Source of the DNA: Deltaproteobacteria bacterium HGW-Deltaproteobacteria-8 | GTDB lineage: Bacteria; Desulfobacterota; Desulfovibrionia; Desulfovibrionales; Desulfovibrionaceae | Assembly (NCBI GenBank): GCA_002840405.1 | Contig: PHAR01000004.1 | Span: 62,001 to 126,000 of the forward strand | DNA: 64,000 nucleotides | Direction of reading: 5' to 3' | Shown here: positions 9,217 to 18,419 of the stretch, one piece after another | How the letters are laid out: each line of letters opens with the position of its first letter | Numbering within the stretch: position 1 is the stretch's first letter | Notes under the pieces: model-generated | The model's input: the letters and a program-made list of their open reading frames with translations, nothing else | Databases searched by the model: none | What the model was told of the DNA's origin: nothing | Made by a program: the position numbers and the translations under genes

Positions 9217-11334
9217 ATGGCTGCGACCACAGGTGGCTTTGCCGGAAAGGTGCTGCGGGTGGACCTGTCCACCGGAAAGATCAGCACCCAGGACACCCGA
9301 GAGAAGTATGGGGACGTGCTCGGGGGCACGGGACTGGGCTACCAGGTGCTCTGGGAGGAGGTCCCTCCGGGCACCGGCCCCTTCGATTCCGCCAACAAGC
9401 TCGTCTTCGCCACCGGCGTGCTGGCTGGCACGGGCGTACCCTGCAACGGCCGCACGGCAGTGACCACCATCTTTCCCACCTGCTGGCCCAAGCCTCTGGT
9501 GGGCTCCGGGCACATGGGCGGAAACTTCGCGGCCAAGCTCAAGTATGCGGGCTATGACGCCCTCATCGTGGAGGGCCGGGCTGACCGCCCGGTGTGGCTG
9601 TTCATCCGCGATGCGCGGGTGGAGCTGCGCGACGCCTCGCACCTGTGGGGCTCAGGCATCCGCCGCACCAACCTGGAGATCAGCCAGGAGATGGGCGCGG
9701 ACTGCTCGGTGGCGGCCATAGGCCAGGCCGGGGAAAGGCTCGCGCCCATGGCCATAGTGGCCAATTCCCTGTCCCACTCCGCAGGGGGTGTGGGCGGGGT
9801 CATGGGCTCAAAGAACCTCAAGGCCGTGGGCGTGCAAGGCAGCGGGGCCGTGCGCATCGCCGGGGACAAGGGCGAGTGGGAGAAGCTCATCAAGTTCCAC
9901 CTGTCCATCCTGGGCGGAAACAACCAGCACGTGGTGCCCAGCTTCCCCACCCCCCAGTCCGAGTACTACAATCCCGCCTCCCGCTGGGTGGGCGAGCCAG
10001 GCAGGCGCTGGGGCGCCGCCGAACCGCCCGTGGAAATCACCGGCAACATTTTTGACCTGAACCGCATCGCCTACCGCACCAACAGCGCGGCCTTTTTCCT
10101 CGGCGAGGGGGCCTGGAAGCATACGGTGCGCGGCAACGGCTGCACGGCCTGCCCCATCCGCTGCCACACGGTGATCAAGGTCCCGTCCGTGGCCGCCAAG
10201 TACGGCATCCACGAGACCGCCCAGAACACCTGCTCGGGTCTGAACTTCGGGCGCGCCTTCTTCAAGGCCCTGCCCGGCGGATTCAAGGGGCCGACCGCCC
10301 TGGAGGCCTGCATGGTGGGCATGCACCTGGCCGACGACCTGGGCCTGTGGTGCAATTACGGCCAGCTGCAGCGCGACTTCCTGAAGCTCCAGCGAGAGGG
10401 GTTGCTCAAGGCCAAGCTTGGCGCAACCGAGTACGCCTCCATTGCCTGGGACAAGTTCGAAAGCGGCGACCCAACCTTCCTCTTCGACATCCTGCCGCGC
10501 ATCGGCGAGCGCCGGGGCGAGCTGGGACAGGTGCTCAGCCAGGGCACGGCCGGCCTGTTCAGGCACTGGTCCATGCAGGAGGACGACTGGGGCAGGGACC
10601 ACGCCGCGCGCTACTGGAAGATGGGCCACCCCAAGCATCACTCCAGCGAGGATGACGGCCAGTGCGGGGTGATCATCAACACCCAGTACAACCGCGACGC
10701 CCAGTGCCACTCCCACACGAACTTCGTGCGCAACGGGCTGCCGCTCAGCGTGCAGAAGAGGCTGGCCGCCGAGATCTGGGGCTCGCCGGACGCTGTGGAC
10801 GGGGCCGGCGACTACACCCCCATGAACCTGCACAAGGCCAGGCGGGCGCGGTGGTCTTTGGTGCGCAAGGAGCTGCACGACAGCCTGGGGCTGTGCAACT
10901 GGATGGGGCCCTGGGTGGCCTCGCCCCTGAAGGAACGGGGCTACCGGGGCGACGACAGCCTGGAGTCGCGGTTCTACAGCCTGGCCACGGGCCGGAAGCT
11001 GGACCGCGAGGGGCTGGACCGCATGGGCGAGCGGATCTTCACCCTGCACCGGGCCCTGACCATGCGCGACATGGGCCAGCTGGACATGCGCGCGCACCAC
11101 GACCTCGCGCCGGCCTGGGTCTTTAAAGACCAGAACGGCGCGGCCCCCTTCACCAAGGGCACCATCCGCATGGACCGGGACGACATCAGCCGGGCCATGG
11201 ACCTGTTCTACGAGGTCATGGGCTGGGACAAGGCCACGGGCGCGCCCACGGCAGAGGCGTATGCCCGGCTGGGGCTCAAGGAAGTGGGGAAAGCCATGCA
11301 CGCTCAAAAGCTCATGCCCGGAGACGCGGCATGA
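9217..11334 (+). CDS. Aldehyde:ferredoxin oxidoreductase family protein (YdhV-like, tungsto/molybdopterin enzyme)
   Basis: GFAGKVLRVDLSTGKIS..., GGTGLGYQVLWEEV, cluster motif CTACPIRCH; 705 aa; AOR/WOR N-terminal fold motifs. Confidence 0.9.
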   Translation: MAATTGGFAGKVLRVDLSTGKISTQDTREKYGDVLGGTGLGYQVLWEEVPPGTGPFDSANKLVFATGVLAGTGVPCNGRTAVTTIFPTCWPKPLVGSGHMGGNFAAKLKYAGYDALIVEGRADRPVWLFIRDARVELRDASHLWGSGIRRTNLEISQEMGADCSVAAIGQAGERLAPMAIVANSLSHSAGGVGGVMGSKNLKAVGVQGSGAVRIAGDKGEWEKLIKFHLSILGGNNQHVVPSFPTPQSEYYNPASRWVGEPGRRWGAAEPPVEITGNIFDLNRIAYRTNSAAFFLGEGAWKHTVRGNGCTACPIRCHTVIKVPSVAAKYGIHETAQNTCSGLNFGRAFFKALPGGFKGPTALEACMVGMHLADDLGLWCNYGQLQRDFLKLQREGLLKAKLGATEYASIAWDKFESGDPTFLFDILPRIGERRGELGQVLSQGTAGLFRHWSMQEDDWGRDHAARYWKMGHPKHHSSEDDGQCGVIINTQYNRDAQCHSHTNFVRNGLPLSVQKRLAAEIWGSPDAVDGAGDYTPMNLHKARRARWSLVRKELHDSLGLCNWMGPWVASPLKERGYRGDDSLESRFYSLATGRKLDREGLDRMGERIFTLHRALTMRDMGQLDMRAHHDLAPAWVFKDQNGAAPFTKGTIRMDRDDISRAMDLFYEVMGWDKATGAPTAEAYARLGLKEVGKAMHAQKLMPGDAA

Positions 11335-11927
11335 GCCCTGAAGAACAGGCTCGGCTCACCGAGGCCGCCACAGAGGTGGTGCTCCAGGCCAGCCGGGAGG
11401 GGCGGCTGACGTCACGGAAGGACGTGCTTGAAGCGCTGGTTGCGGACGGCTATTTCCACCAGGCAGCGGGCCACGTCGACACGGACAACGCCCGACAGAC
11501 GCCGACCGAGGAAGAGGCCGCCATTGCCCTGGCGGGCATTCTGGCGGGACATCCAGGGCTGGCCTCTTTCGAGGGCCTGTCCGGCGAGACGGTGTACCAC
11601 GCCCCGGACCTGCTCAGCCGGACCTTTGCCCGCATCCTGGACCGCAAGGGCTCGCCCCTTCTGCTCATGGCCGAGGAGATCCGGGCCAACTCCCGCGACT
11701 ATCCCCGGCCCGTGCCTGTGGAACTCTTCGAAGCGCCCCCCTTCGCTCTTGCTCCAGAGGAGATTGGGCACGTCCTGCACGCCATGGCCGCAGACCCAGG
11801 CTACCAGGACATCTCCTTCACCACCGCGCCCACAGGGGCCGTGTACCTGTTTTCCACGCTCCACCTGGAGCGCGGGTACGCGGCATTCCTCGCGCTGCGG
11901 GCCGAATCGCTTTCCGAGAACCCATAA
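11331..11927 (+). CDS. Uncharacterized AOR-linked protein, possibly YdhW-like
   Basis: 198 aa; ATGA overlap with AOR stop; position and size match ydhW in the E. coli ydhYVW order (from memory, no alignment done). Confidence 0.6.
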   Translation: MSPEEQARLTEAATEVVLQASREGRLTSRKDVLEALVADGYFHQAAGHVDTDNARQTPTEEEAAIALAGILAGHPGLASFEGLSGETVYHAPDLLSRTFARILDRKGSPLLLMAEEIRANSRDYPRPVPVELFEAPPFALAPEEIGHVLHAMAADPGYQDISFTTAPTGAVYLFSTLHLERGYAAFLALRAESLSENP

Positions 11928-12004
11928 CGCCGGGCAGCCGGGCAGATCGACCCGCTGCCGGGAATGTTGGTCTGAAGCGGGCTGTATCTATTTCCTGCGG
12001 CGGA

Positions 12005-12214
12005 CTACTCCTTCACCGGCAGCACGTGGATGGCCTTGATGAAGACCAGGATCTCATCGCCCGGCTTGAGGCCGAGCTCCTCCACGGACTCGGTGGTCAG
12101 CACAGAGGCCATCTCCCCCGGCTCCGTCACCTGAAACTTGACCAGGGACATGATGTCGCCCTTCTTCACGCTCGTGACCTTGGCCTTCAGCTTGTTGCGC
12201 GCGCCGTACTTCAT
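12005..12214 (-). CDS. TOBE-domain molybdopterin/molybdate-binding protein (Mop-like)
   Basis: 69-aa MKYGARNKLKAKVTSVKKGDIMSLVKFQV...LGLKPGDEILVFIKAIHVLPVKE, classic molbindin pattern. Confidence 0.85.
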   Translation of the reverse strand: MKYGARNKLKAKVTSVKKGDIMSLVKFQVTEPGEMASVLTTESVEELGLKPGDEILVFIKAIHVLPVKE

Positions 12215-12294
12215 GGACTGCTCCTTTGGTTTCGGATCATGCGGCCCGGACCTGGGCCCTGCGCAGCCTTCAAACCAGTGGGCCAAAAGCGGAC

Positions 12295-13050
12295 CTAGAA
12301 CAGCTCGTCCATGAGGGTGAGCAGCCGTTCCTTGTCGCCCAGGGCCTCCTTGTCAACGGCCTCGACCTGCCCGTCCTCGCGCAGCACGAACATGAACCGC
12401 GCCAGGCGGCGGGCCTGATTCAGGCTGTGGGAGACCACGAGCAGGGTATAGCGAGAGGCCAGCTCCAGAAGCAAGTCCTCGATGCCCCGTGCGGCCTTGT
12501 AGTCCAGCGAGGACGTGGGCTCGTCGAGCAGCAGGATGTCCGGCGCGAAGGCCAGGGCCCGTGCCAGGCACAGGCGCTGCTGCTGCCCGCCGGAAAGGGT
12601 CTGGGCCGGGGCGGCCAGGCGGTCCTTGACCTCGTCCCAGAGGCGCGCCTCGCGCAGGGCCTGCTCCTGGCGGGCTTCGATCTCCGCCGCGGACAGACCC
12701 AAAGCCAGCCGGAGCGGCAGGGCGATGTTGCGCTCCACGCTCACGGGCAGCACGTTGGGCGTCTGGAAGACCATGCCCACGCGCTTGCGCAGGTCCTCCA
12801 CCACGGTGGCAGGGCCGTAGGCCTCTACCCACTCCCCACCCAGACGCAGGCGCACCCGGCCCGTGGTGACGCAGTCCGGCAGGCACTCGTTCAGCCGGTT
12901 CACGGCGCGCAGCAGCGTGGTCTTGCCCAAGCCGGAGCGCCCCACCAGGACCGTGGGCCCGCCCGCCTGGATCTCCAGGTTCAGGCCGCGCAGGACCTCT
13001 TGGCCCGCAAAGGACACGCTCAGGTCTTCCACAAGGATGGCGCTGTTCAT
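12295..13050 (-). CDS. Phosphate-type ABC transporter ATP-binding protein (PstB-like, divergent)
   Basis: Walker A GRSGLGKTT, GMVFQTPNVLPVSVERNIALPLRL, LSGGQQQRLCLARAL; in pstSCAB order. Confidence 0.8.
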   Translation of the reverse strand: MNSAILVEDLSVSFAGQEVLRGLNLEIQAGGPTVLVGRSGLGKTTLLRAVNRLNECLPDCVTTGRVRLRLGGEWVEAYGPATVVEDLRKRVGMVFQTPNVLPVSVERNIALPLRLALGLSAAEIEARQEQALREARLWDEVKDRLAAPAQTLSGGQQQRLCLARALAFAPDILLLDEPTSSLDYKAARGIEDLLLELASRYTLLVVSHSLNQARRLARFMFVLREDGQVEAVDKEALGDKERLLTLMDELF

Positions 13051-13979
13051 GCGCGTATGCTCCCGTTTCTGTTATTGCGCCCGCTCTTCCAGCGCCGCTC
13101 CAGCCCCGCCTGGAGCCTGCGCGAGGCCGCGAACAGGGCGGCGGTGAGGCAGAGCAGCACCAGGGCCGCGCCAAAGGCCTGGCTCAGCTCCTGCGGGGTC
13201 TGGTACTCGGCCGCCAGGTAGTAGATGTGGAACGGCAAAGCCTCGTACTTGTCGGTCAAAAGTCCGGGCGCTCCGGCATTGGCCACCACGCCCGTGAGCA
13301 GAATCACCGCCGTGTCCTCGGCCGCGCGGCCCACGGCCAGGATCACGCCGCTCAAAATGCCCTGGCTGGCTGCGGGCAGGAGAATACGCGCGGTGATCTG
13401 CCAGGGCGACAGGCCCAGGCTCGCGCCCGTGAGCCGCAGCTCCGGCGGCAGTCCCTCCAGGCAGGAACGCGTGGAGCTGATGAGGTACGGCAGCACCAGC
13501 AGGGCCAGGCACAGGGCCGAAAGCAGCAGGCAGGTGTTGGCCCCGGGCCACAGGGTCTTGCGCAGCAGCAGGATCAGGGCGAAGCCGAACAGGCCCATGA
13601 GGATGGACGGGATGCCCGCCAGCAGGTCCACGCAGAAGTCCAGCAGGGCCTTGGCGCGCCCGGTGGCGTAACGGGCCAGGCATATCCCGCTGGCGATGCC
13701 CAGGGGGATGGCCAGGCAGCAGGAGAGCAGCACCAGGTACAGGGTGCCCAGGCAGGCGGGCCACAGGCCGTCGAACACCGGCGCGCCGTGCAGCAGGGCG
13801 GCAAGCGGCGGCGTGTCGCCGAAGAAGAGCGCCAGGCTCAGGCTGGGCAGGCCGCGCCAGAGCAGAAAGGCCAGGAGCCCGAAGAACGCGGCGGGCACGC
13901 TGAGGGCGGCGGCCCAAGCCAGGGGCGGCAGCGCGCGCTCAACCAGTCTGGCCAGCAGCCTAGGCATGACCACCCCCAC
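13047..13979 (-). CDS. Phosphate-type ABC transporter permease (PstA-like)
   Basis: Multi-TM permease with LLAGIPSILMGLFGF and EAA-like GASLGLSPWQITARILLPAA. Confidence 0.85.
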   Translation of the reverse strand: MGVVMPRLLARLVERALPPLAWAAALSVPAAFFGLLAFLLWRGLPSLSLALFFGDTPPLAALLHGAPVFDGLWPACLGTLYLVLLSCCLAIPLGIASGICLARYATGRAKALLDFCVDLLAGIPSILMGLFGFALILLLRKTLWPGANTCLLLSALCLALLVLPYLISSTRSCLEGLPPELRLTGASLGLSPWQITARILLPAASQGILSGVILAVGRAAEDTAVILLTGVVANAGAPGLLTDKYEALPFHIYYLAAEYQTPQELSQAFGAALVLLCLTAALFAASRRLQAGLERRWKSGRNNRNGSIRA

Positions 13980-14871
13980 GCAGGCCCGCTGGCCCGTTTT
14001 CCGACCGGATGCGGCGCAGGCCCAGGTTCACGGCCAGGGTGATCAGGAACAGGATGACCCCGCAGGCGAAGAGCGAGTTGTAGGCCGCGCTCTGGCTGTC
14101 CGTGGCCACCACCAGGGCGATGTGCGCGGTCAAGGTGCGCAGGGCGGAAAGCAAGCTGTGCGGCACCTGCGCGGCGTTTCCGGCCAGCATCAGCGGGATC
14201 AGCGTGTCGCCCACGGCCCGGCCGAAGCCCAGCACGGCCGCAGCCTTGAGCCCGCGCGCGGACAGGGGCAGGGTCAGGTGCAGGAGCTCCTGCGCGCGGG
14301 TCAGGCCCAGGGCGGCGGCTGTGAGGCGTAGCGGCGGCCCGACCAGGCGCAGCTGGCTGTCCAGCACCAGCACGATGGTCGGCAGCACCAGGAGCGCCAG
14401 GACCAGCAGCGCCGCCAGCCAGGAAAACCCGGAGCCGGAAAAGCCGTCCCGGATGAGCGGCACCAGCAGAAACACCGAGACCAGCCCATAGACGACTGTG
14501 GGCACGCTGGTCATGAGCCGGATGACCGCCATGAGCGGAGCCGCCAGCCGGGCCGGACCCAGCCCGTGGGCGAAGCAGCACACCAGGACGCCCAGGGGAT
14601 AGGCCAGGAGCATGGCCGTGGAGCCCAGCAGGAGCGAGCCCACCACCATGGGCAGGATGCCGAACTGTCCGGACGTTGGCCGCCAGTGCCAGGAAAGCAC
14701 CATGCCGAGCTGGTCCCCGCCCAGAAGCGGCAGGGAGAAATACACCAGGAAGCCGAAGATGGCCGCCACGCACAGCACGGACACTGCGGCCGCAGTGAAG
14801 AGCAGGGCCGTGACGATCTGGTCGCCACGGCCCGCGCCTTGCCTGCTGGGGGTCTGCCCGGTTCCAGCCAT
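13960..14871 (-). CDS. Phosphate-type ABC transporter permease (PstC-like)
   Basis: MTSVPTVVYGLVSVFLL and GFGRAVGDTLIPLMLAGN motifs, PstC family. Confidence 0.85.
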   Translation of the reverse strand: MAGTGQTPSRQGAGRGDQIVTALLFTAAAVSVLCVAAIFGFLVYFSLPLLGGDQLGMVLSWHWRPTSGQFGILPMVVGSLLLGSTAMLLAYPLGVLVCCFAHGLGPARLAAPLMAVIRLMTSVPTVVYGLVSVFLLVPLIRDGFSGSGFSWLAALLVLALLVLPTIVLVLDSQLRLVGPPLRLTAAALGLTRAQELLHLTLPLSARGLKAAAVLGFGRAVGDTLIPLMLAGNAAQVPHSLLSALRTLTAHIALVVATDSQSAAYNSLFACGVILFLITLAVNLGLRRIRSENGPAGLRGGGHA

Positions 14872-14888
14872 GGCCGCCCGCCCCGACC

Positions 14889-15734
14889 CTAGCGGGTGGG
14901 GATGTAGCCGCTGGCGCTGGTGATCTGCGCGCCCTCCGGGCTCTGGATGTAGGCGATGAAGTCGGCCACCAGGCCCTTGGGCTCGCCCTTGGCGTTCATG
15001 TATAGCTTGCGGGTCACCGGGTACTTGCCGCTCTTGGCGTTGTCCTGGTCCGGCACCACGCCGTCCAGGGTGGGGGCCTTGATGGTGGCGTCGATGTGCC
15101 CGATGGACACGTAGCCGATGCCGTCGGCGTCGCCGGCCAGGGCGGTCTTCATGGCCCCGTTGGAGGCCACCACGTTGGCCGACTCGGCGATCTTGCCCTT
15201 CTTCAGCATGATGCCCCAGAACACCTCGCGGGTGCCGCTGGCCTCGTCGCGGGTGTACAGGTGGATGGCGGCGTCATGGCCGCCCACGGCCTTCCAGTTG
15301 GTGATCTTGCCCGCGAAGATGTCCTGCACCTGGGCGTGGGTCAGGTTCGCCACGGAGTTCTTGGGGTGCACCACGACGGCCACGCCGTCGATGGCGAAGG
15401 CAAAGGACTTGAGCCCGTACTTGGCGATCTCGGCGGGGCTGAGCGCCCGGCCGGTGTTGCCGATGTCCACCAGACCCTCGCCGACCTTCTGCACGCCGAC
15501 GCCGGAGCCGCCGCCAGCCACGGTGATGCGGATGGCCGGGCTGGTCTGCATGATGCGCTTGGCCGCCTCCTTCATCACCGGGATGTGGGCCGTGCCGCCC
15601 GCGATGTCGATCTTGCCGGACTTTCCGGCAAAGACGCCCAGGTCCGAGGCCTGGGCCAGGCCCGCGCAAACGACCAGGGCAAGGGTCAGCATCGACAGGA
15701 TAAGACCAGTGCGCACCTTGTGCATGTGCTCCAT
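14889..15734 (-). CDS. Phosphate-type ABC transporter substrate-binding protein (PstS-like)
   Basis: Signal peptide; ITVAGGGSGVGVQKVGEG, DIGNTGRALSPAE, TRDEASGTREVFW. Confidence 0.85.
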   Translation of the reverse strand: MEHMHKVRTGLILSMLTLALVVCAGLAQASDLGVFAGKSGKIDIAGGTAHIPVMKEAAKRIMQTSPAIRITVAGGGSGVGVQKVGEGLVDIGNTGRALSPAEIAKYGLKSFAFAIDGVAVVVHPKNSVANLTHAQVQDIFAGKITNWKAVGGHDAAIHLYTRDEASGTREVFWGIMLKKGKIAESANVVASNGAMKTALAGDADGIGYVSIGHIDATIKAPTLDGVVPDQDNAKSGKYPVTRKLYMNAKGEPKGLVADFIAYIQSPEGAQITSASGYIPTR

Positions 15735-16096
15735 CTCCTTGGCTTGAGGTGTTCAAACCGGCCCGCGCCCCGGACCGAAATTGCGACGATCGCAAATGCG
15801 ACAGATTGATGCTGACTATACCTTTTCGAGGCATGACGCAACCGGATTGGCCCGTATTTGTCCTGCGCGCCCGTTGGCTGGCCCCATCAGGCAGTCAAAC
15901 GCAGGCAGATTGCGCAAGCTTTGGCACTCGGCAGCCGGCCCAGGGCGACCCGTGGCTCAGGCCGGCGAAGCACGCCAGCATGGCGCAGAGCTTGGCGCAA
16001 AACTCGGCGCAAGGCGGGCGCACAGGCCGGGGCCTGCAGCGCGCCCCTTGATCCGGCAGAGGCTGTCTCGCAGCGATTGTCAGAACCGGTTATTGA

Positions 16097-16108
16097 GCTA
16101 AATTTAGC
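16097..16108. promoter_or_regulatory. Perfect 12-nt palindrome GCTAAATTTAGC upstream of the activase gene (operator candidate)
   Basis: Direct reading; lies about 170 nt upstream of the 16278 ATG in an AT-richer leader. Confidence 0.35.
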
Positions 16109-16154
16109 ATGTAATTGCAGGCATAAAGATTAAGCAGAAATTGACAATTCCTAT

Positions 16155-16182
16155 TTGACGTATTGCTTATTTCTCGCATATA
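16155..16182 (+). promoter_or_regulatory. Candidate sigma70-like promoter for the activase/double-cubane operon
   Basis: ttgacg (16155-16160), 16-nt spacer, catata (16177-16182). Confidence 0.3.
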
Positions 16183-16277
16183 GGGAGGGCACCGACCGTG
16201 CGAGCCCCACCCCCGCCCTGAGCCAGCCGTCCGGGCATGTAGCGGTTTGGCACCACGTTCAAGGAGAGTCCCGCCCC

Positions 16278-17120
16278 ATGAGCATTGCAGGAGATACAGC
16301 CGAGGCCGACATCACAGGCAGCCACATCGCCGACACCCATATCGCAGGCATCGACATCGGCTCCCGAACCATCGAGCTGGTGGTCCTGCGCGGGGCCAAG
16401 GTCGTGCACTCGGCCAAGGCCCCCACCACCTTCGACCCCATCGGCCAGTGCCGCGCGCTCATGGACGGCGTCGCGGCCGAAACCCTCGTGGCCACGGGCT
16501 ACGGCCGCAAGCTCTTTGTCGAGGCCTTCGGCGGCGACGCCAAGCTCCCGCCCGTGGCCGACATCACAGAGATCCAGGCCTACGCCCTGGGCGCGGCCCG
16601 GCTCTTCCCCCAGGCGCGCACCATCCTCGACATCGGCGGCCAGGACTCCAAGGTCATCACCCTGGGCCAGGGCGGACGCGTGCTGCGTTTCGAGATGAAC
16701 GACCGCTGCGCGGCGGGCACGGGCAAGTTCCTGGAGATCATGGCCCTGTCCCTGCAAATCCCCCTGGAGGACTTCGGGGCCTTTGCCCAGGCGGCCGACC
16801 GCCGCATCAGCATCAACAGCATGTGCACGGTCTTCGCCGAGAGCGAGGCCACCTCCCTCATGGCGCGGGGGGAAAAGGCCCAGAACATCGCGCTGGGCAT
16901 CCACCTGGCCATCATGCAGCGCATCGCCTCCATGCTGAAGCGGGTGGGCCTCGCCGGGCCGCTGGTCTTTGCCGGCGGGGTGGCGCGCAACCCCTGCGCC
17001 GTGGCCCTGCTGCGCGAACTCACCGAAATCGAGTGCCTCATCCCCATTGACCCGGACCTGGTGGGCGCGCTGGGCGCGTGCCTGCACGGCCAAAACCTTC
17101 TGGAGAAACACCATGTCTGA
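16278..17120 (+). CDS. Acyl-CoA dehydratase activase / double-cubane protein ATPase (HgdC/BadF-BcrA family)
   Basis: AGIDIGSRTIELVV, LDIGGQDSKVI, NDRCAAGTGKFLEIMA, SMCTVFAESEATSL; aaggag RBS at 16261. Confidence 0.9.
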   Translation: MSIAGDTAEADITGSHIADTHIAGIDIGSRTIELVVLRGAKVVHSAKAPTTFDPIGQCRALMDGVAAETLVATGYGRKLFVEAFGGDAKLPPVADITEIQAYALGAARLFPQARTILDIGGQDSKVITLGQGGRVLRFEMNDRCAAGTGKFLEIMALSLQIPLEDFGAFAQAADRRISINSMCTVFAESEATSLMARGEKAQNIALGIHLAIMQRIASMLKRVGLAGPLVFAGGVARNPCAVALLRELTEIECLIPIDPDLVGALGACLHGQNLLEKHHV

Positions 17121-18285
17121 CCCAACGTCGACGGCCGCGCCACGCGCGGCGACTCTCGCCAAGTTCGCCAGCCCGGTGGACCGCTTCCACCTGGAACTTG
17201 AGCCTCTGAAGGAGGCGGGCGTAAAGCTTGCCGGAATATACTGCGTCTTCGCTCCGGTGGAGCTGGTGCGCGCCGCCGGGGCCGTTTCGGTCGGCCTGTG
17301 CGGCAAGAAGCAGGGCCCCATCCCCGAGGCCGAGCGCGTGCTGCCCGCCAACCTCTGCCCGCTCATCAAGTCGAGCTACGGCTATGCCGCCACGGCCACC
17401 TGCCCGTATTTCAACGCCACGGACTTCATCCTGGCCGAGACCACCTGCGACGGCAAAAAGAAGATGTTCGAGCTGATGAACCGCATCAAGCCCGTGCACA
17501 TGATGCGCCTGCCCACGGACAAAAGCCCCGAGGCCCAGGCCCTGTGGCTGGCGGGGATGCACCGCCTGGCGGAATTTCTGGGCGGGCGCACCGGCACGGC
17601 CGTGACGGACAAGGCCCTGCGCCGCGAGATCGCCCTGCAGAACAAGATCCGCCGCGCGCTGCTGGATGTCGCCGCCTTCATGTCCGAAGCGCGGCCCCCC
17701 ATCTCCAGCCTGGACCTGATGGGGGTGTGCGAGTCGCGCACCTTCGTGCTGGACCAGGAAGCCTACCTGGCCGACCTTTTGGCCCTGCGCGGCGAGCTGG
17801 AAGCCCTGCGCGACCAGGGCGTTTCGCCCTACAAGGCTGGAGCCCCGCGCATCCTGCTCACCGGCACCCCGGTGGGCCGGGGCTCGGAGAAGGTCTTGCG
17901 CCTGCTGGAGGACGCCGGGGCCGTGGTGGTGGTCCTGGAAAACTGCACAGGGATCAAGGGCGTGGTCGGCCTGGTGGACGAGAACGCCGACCCCATGGAA
18001 GCCCTGGCCAAGCGCTACCTGGACACGCCCTGCTCGTGCATGAGCCCCAACCAGGGCAGGCTCGACCTCATCGACGACCTGGTCCGGCAGTTCGCGCCCA
18101 CCGGGGTGGTGGATCTGGTCTGGCAGGCCTGCCACACCTACAGCGTGGAGTCCTTTGACCTGCGCCGCCACGTGGAGGACAGCCTGGAGCTGCCCTTCCT
18201 CAAGGTCGAGACGGACTACACCGAGTCCGACATGGAGCAACTGCGCACCCGCGTTGAAGCCTTTCTGGAACTGCAAACCCACTGA
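17113..18285 (+). CDS. Double-cubane-cluster / 2-hydroxyacyl-CoA dehydratase family anaerobic reductase (HgdB-like)
   Basis: IYCVFAPVELVRAAGAVSVGLCG, NLCPLIKSSYG, TCPYFNATDFILAETTCDGKKKM; overlaps the activase gene by 8 nt. Confidence 0.85.
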   Translation: MSDPTSTAAPRAATLAKFASPVDRFHLELEPLKEAGVKLAGIYCVFAPVELVRAAGAVSVGLCGKKQGPIPEAERVLPANLCPLIKSSYGYAATATCPYFNATDFILAETTCDGKKKMFELMNRIKPVHMMRLPTDKSPEAQALWLAGMHRLAEFLGGRTGTAVTDKALRREIALQNKIRRALLDVAAFMSEARPPISSLDLMGVCESRTFVLDQEAYLADLLALRGELEALRDQGVSPYKAGAPRILLTGTPVGRGSEKVLRLLEDAGAVVVVLENCTGIKGVVGLVDENADPMEALAKRYLDTPCSCMSPNQGRLDLIDDLVRQFAPTGVVDLVWQACHTYSVESFDLRRHVEDSLELPFLKVETDYTESDMEQLRTRVEAFLELQTH

Positions 18286-18419
18286 GCAAGGAGCTGCCCA
18301 AGTACTGAGCCACCCCGAGGATCGCCCCCCCAGGCCCGCGCAGGCGGACCATGTCATTCCCCTGTCCCGTCGCTGCGCCGGGCCGGAGGGCCTGCGTCCG
18401 CGCCAAGGCGGCTGGGGCG

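Noticed and set aside
9808-11307. 499-aa minus-strand ORF antisense to the AOR gene
   Set aside because: Antisense artefact; AOR coding is unambiguous on the plus strand.
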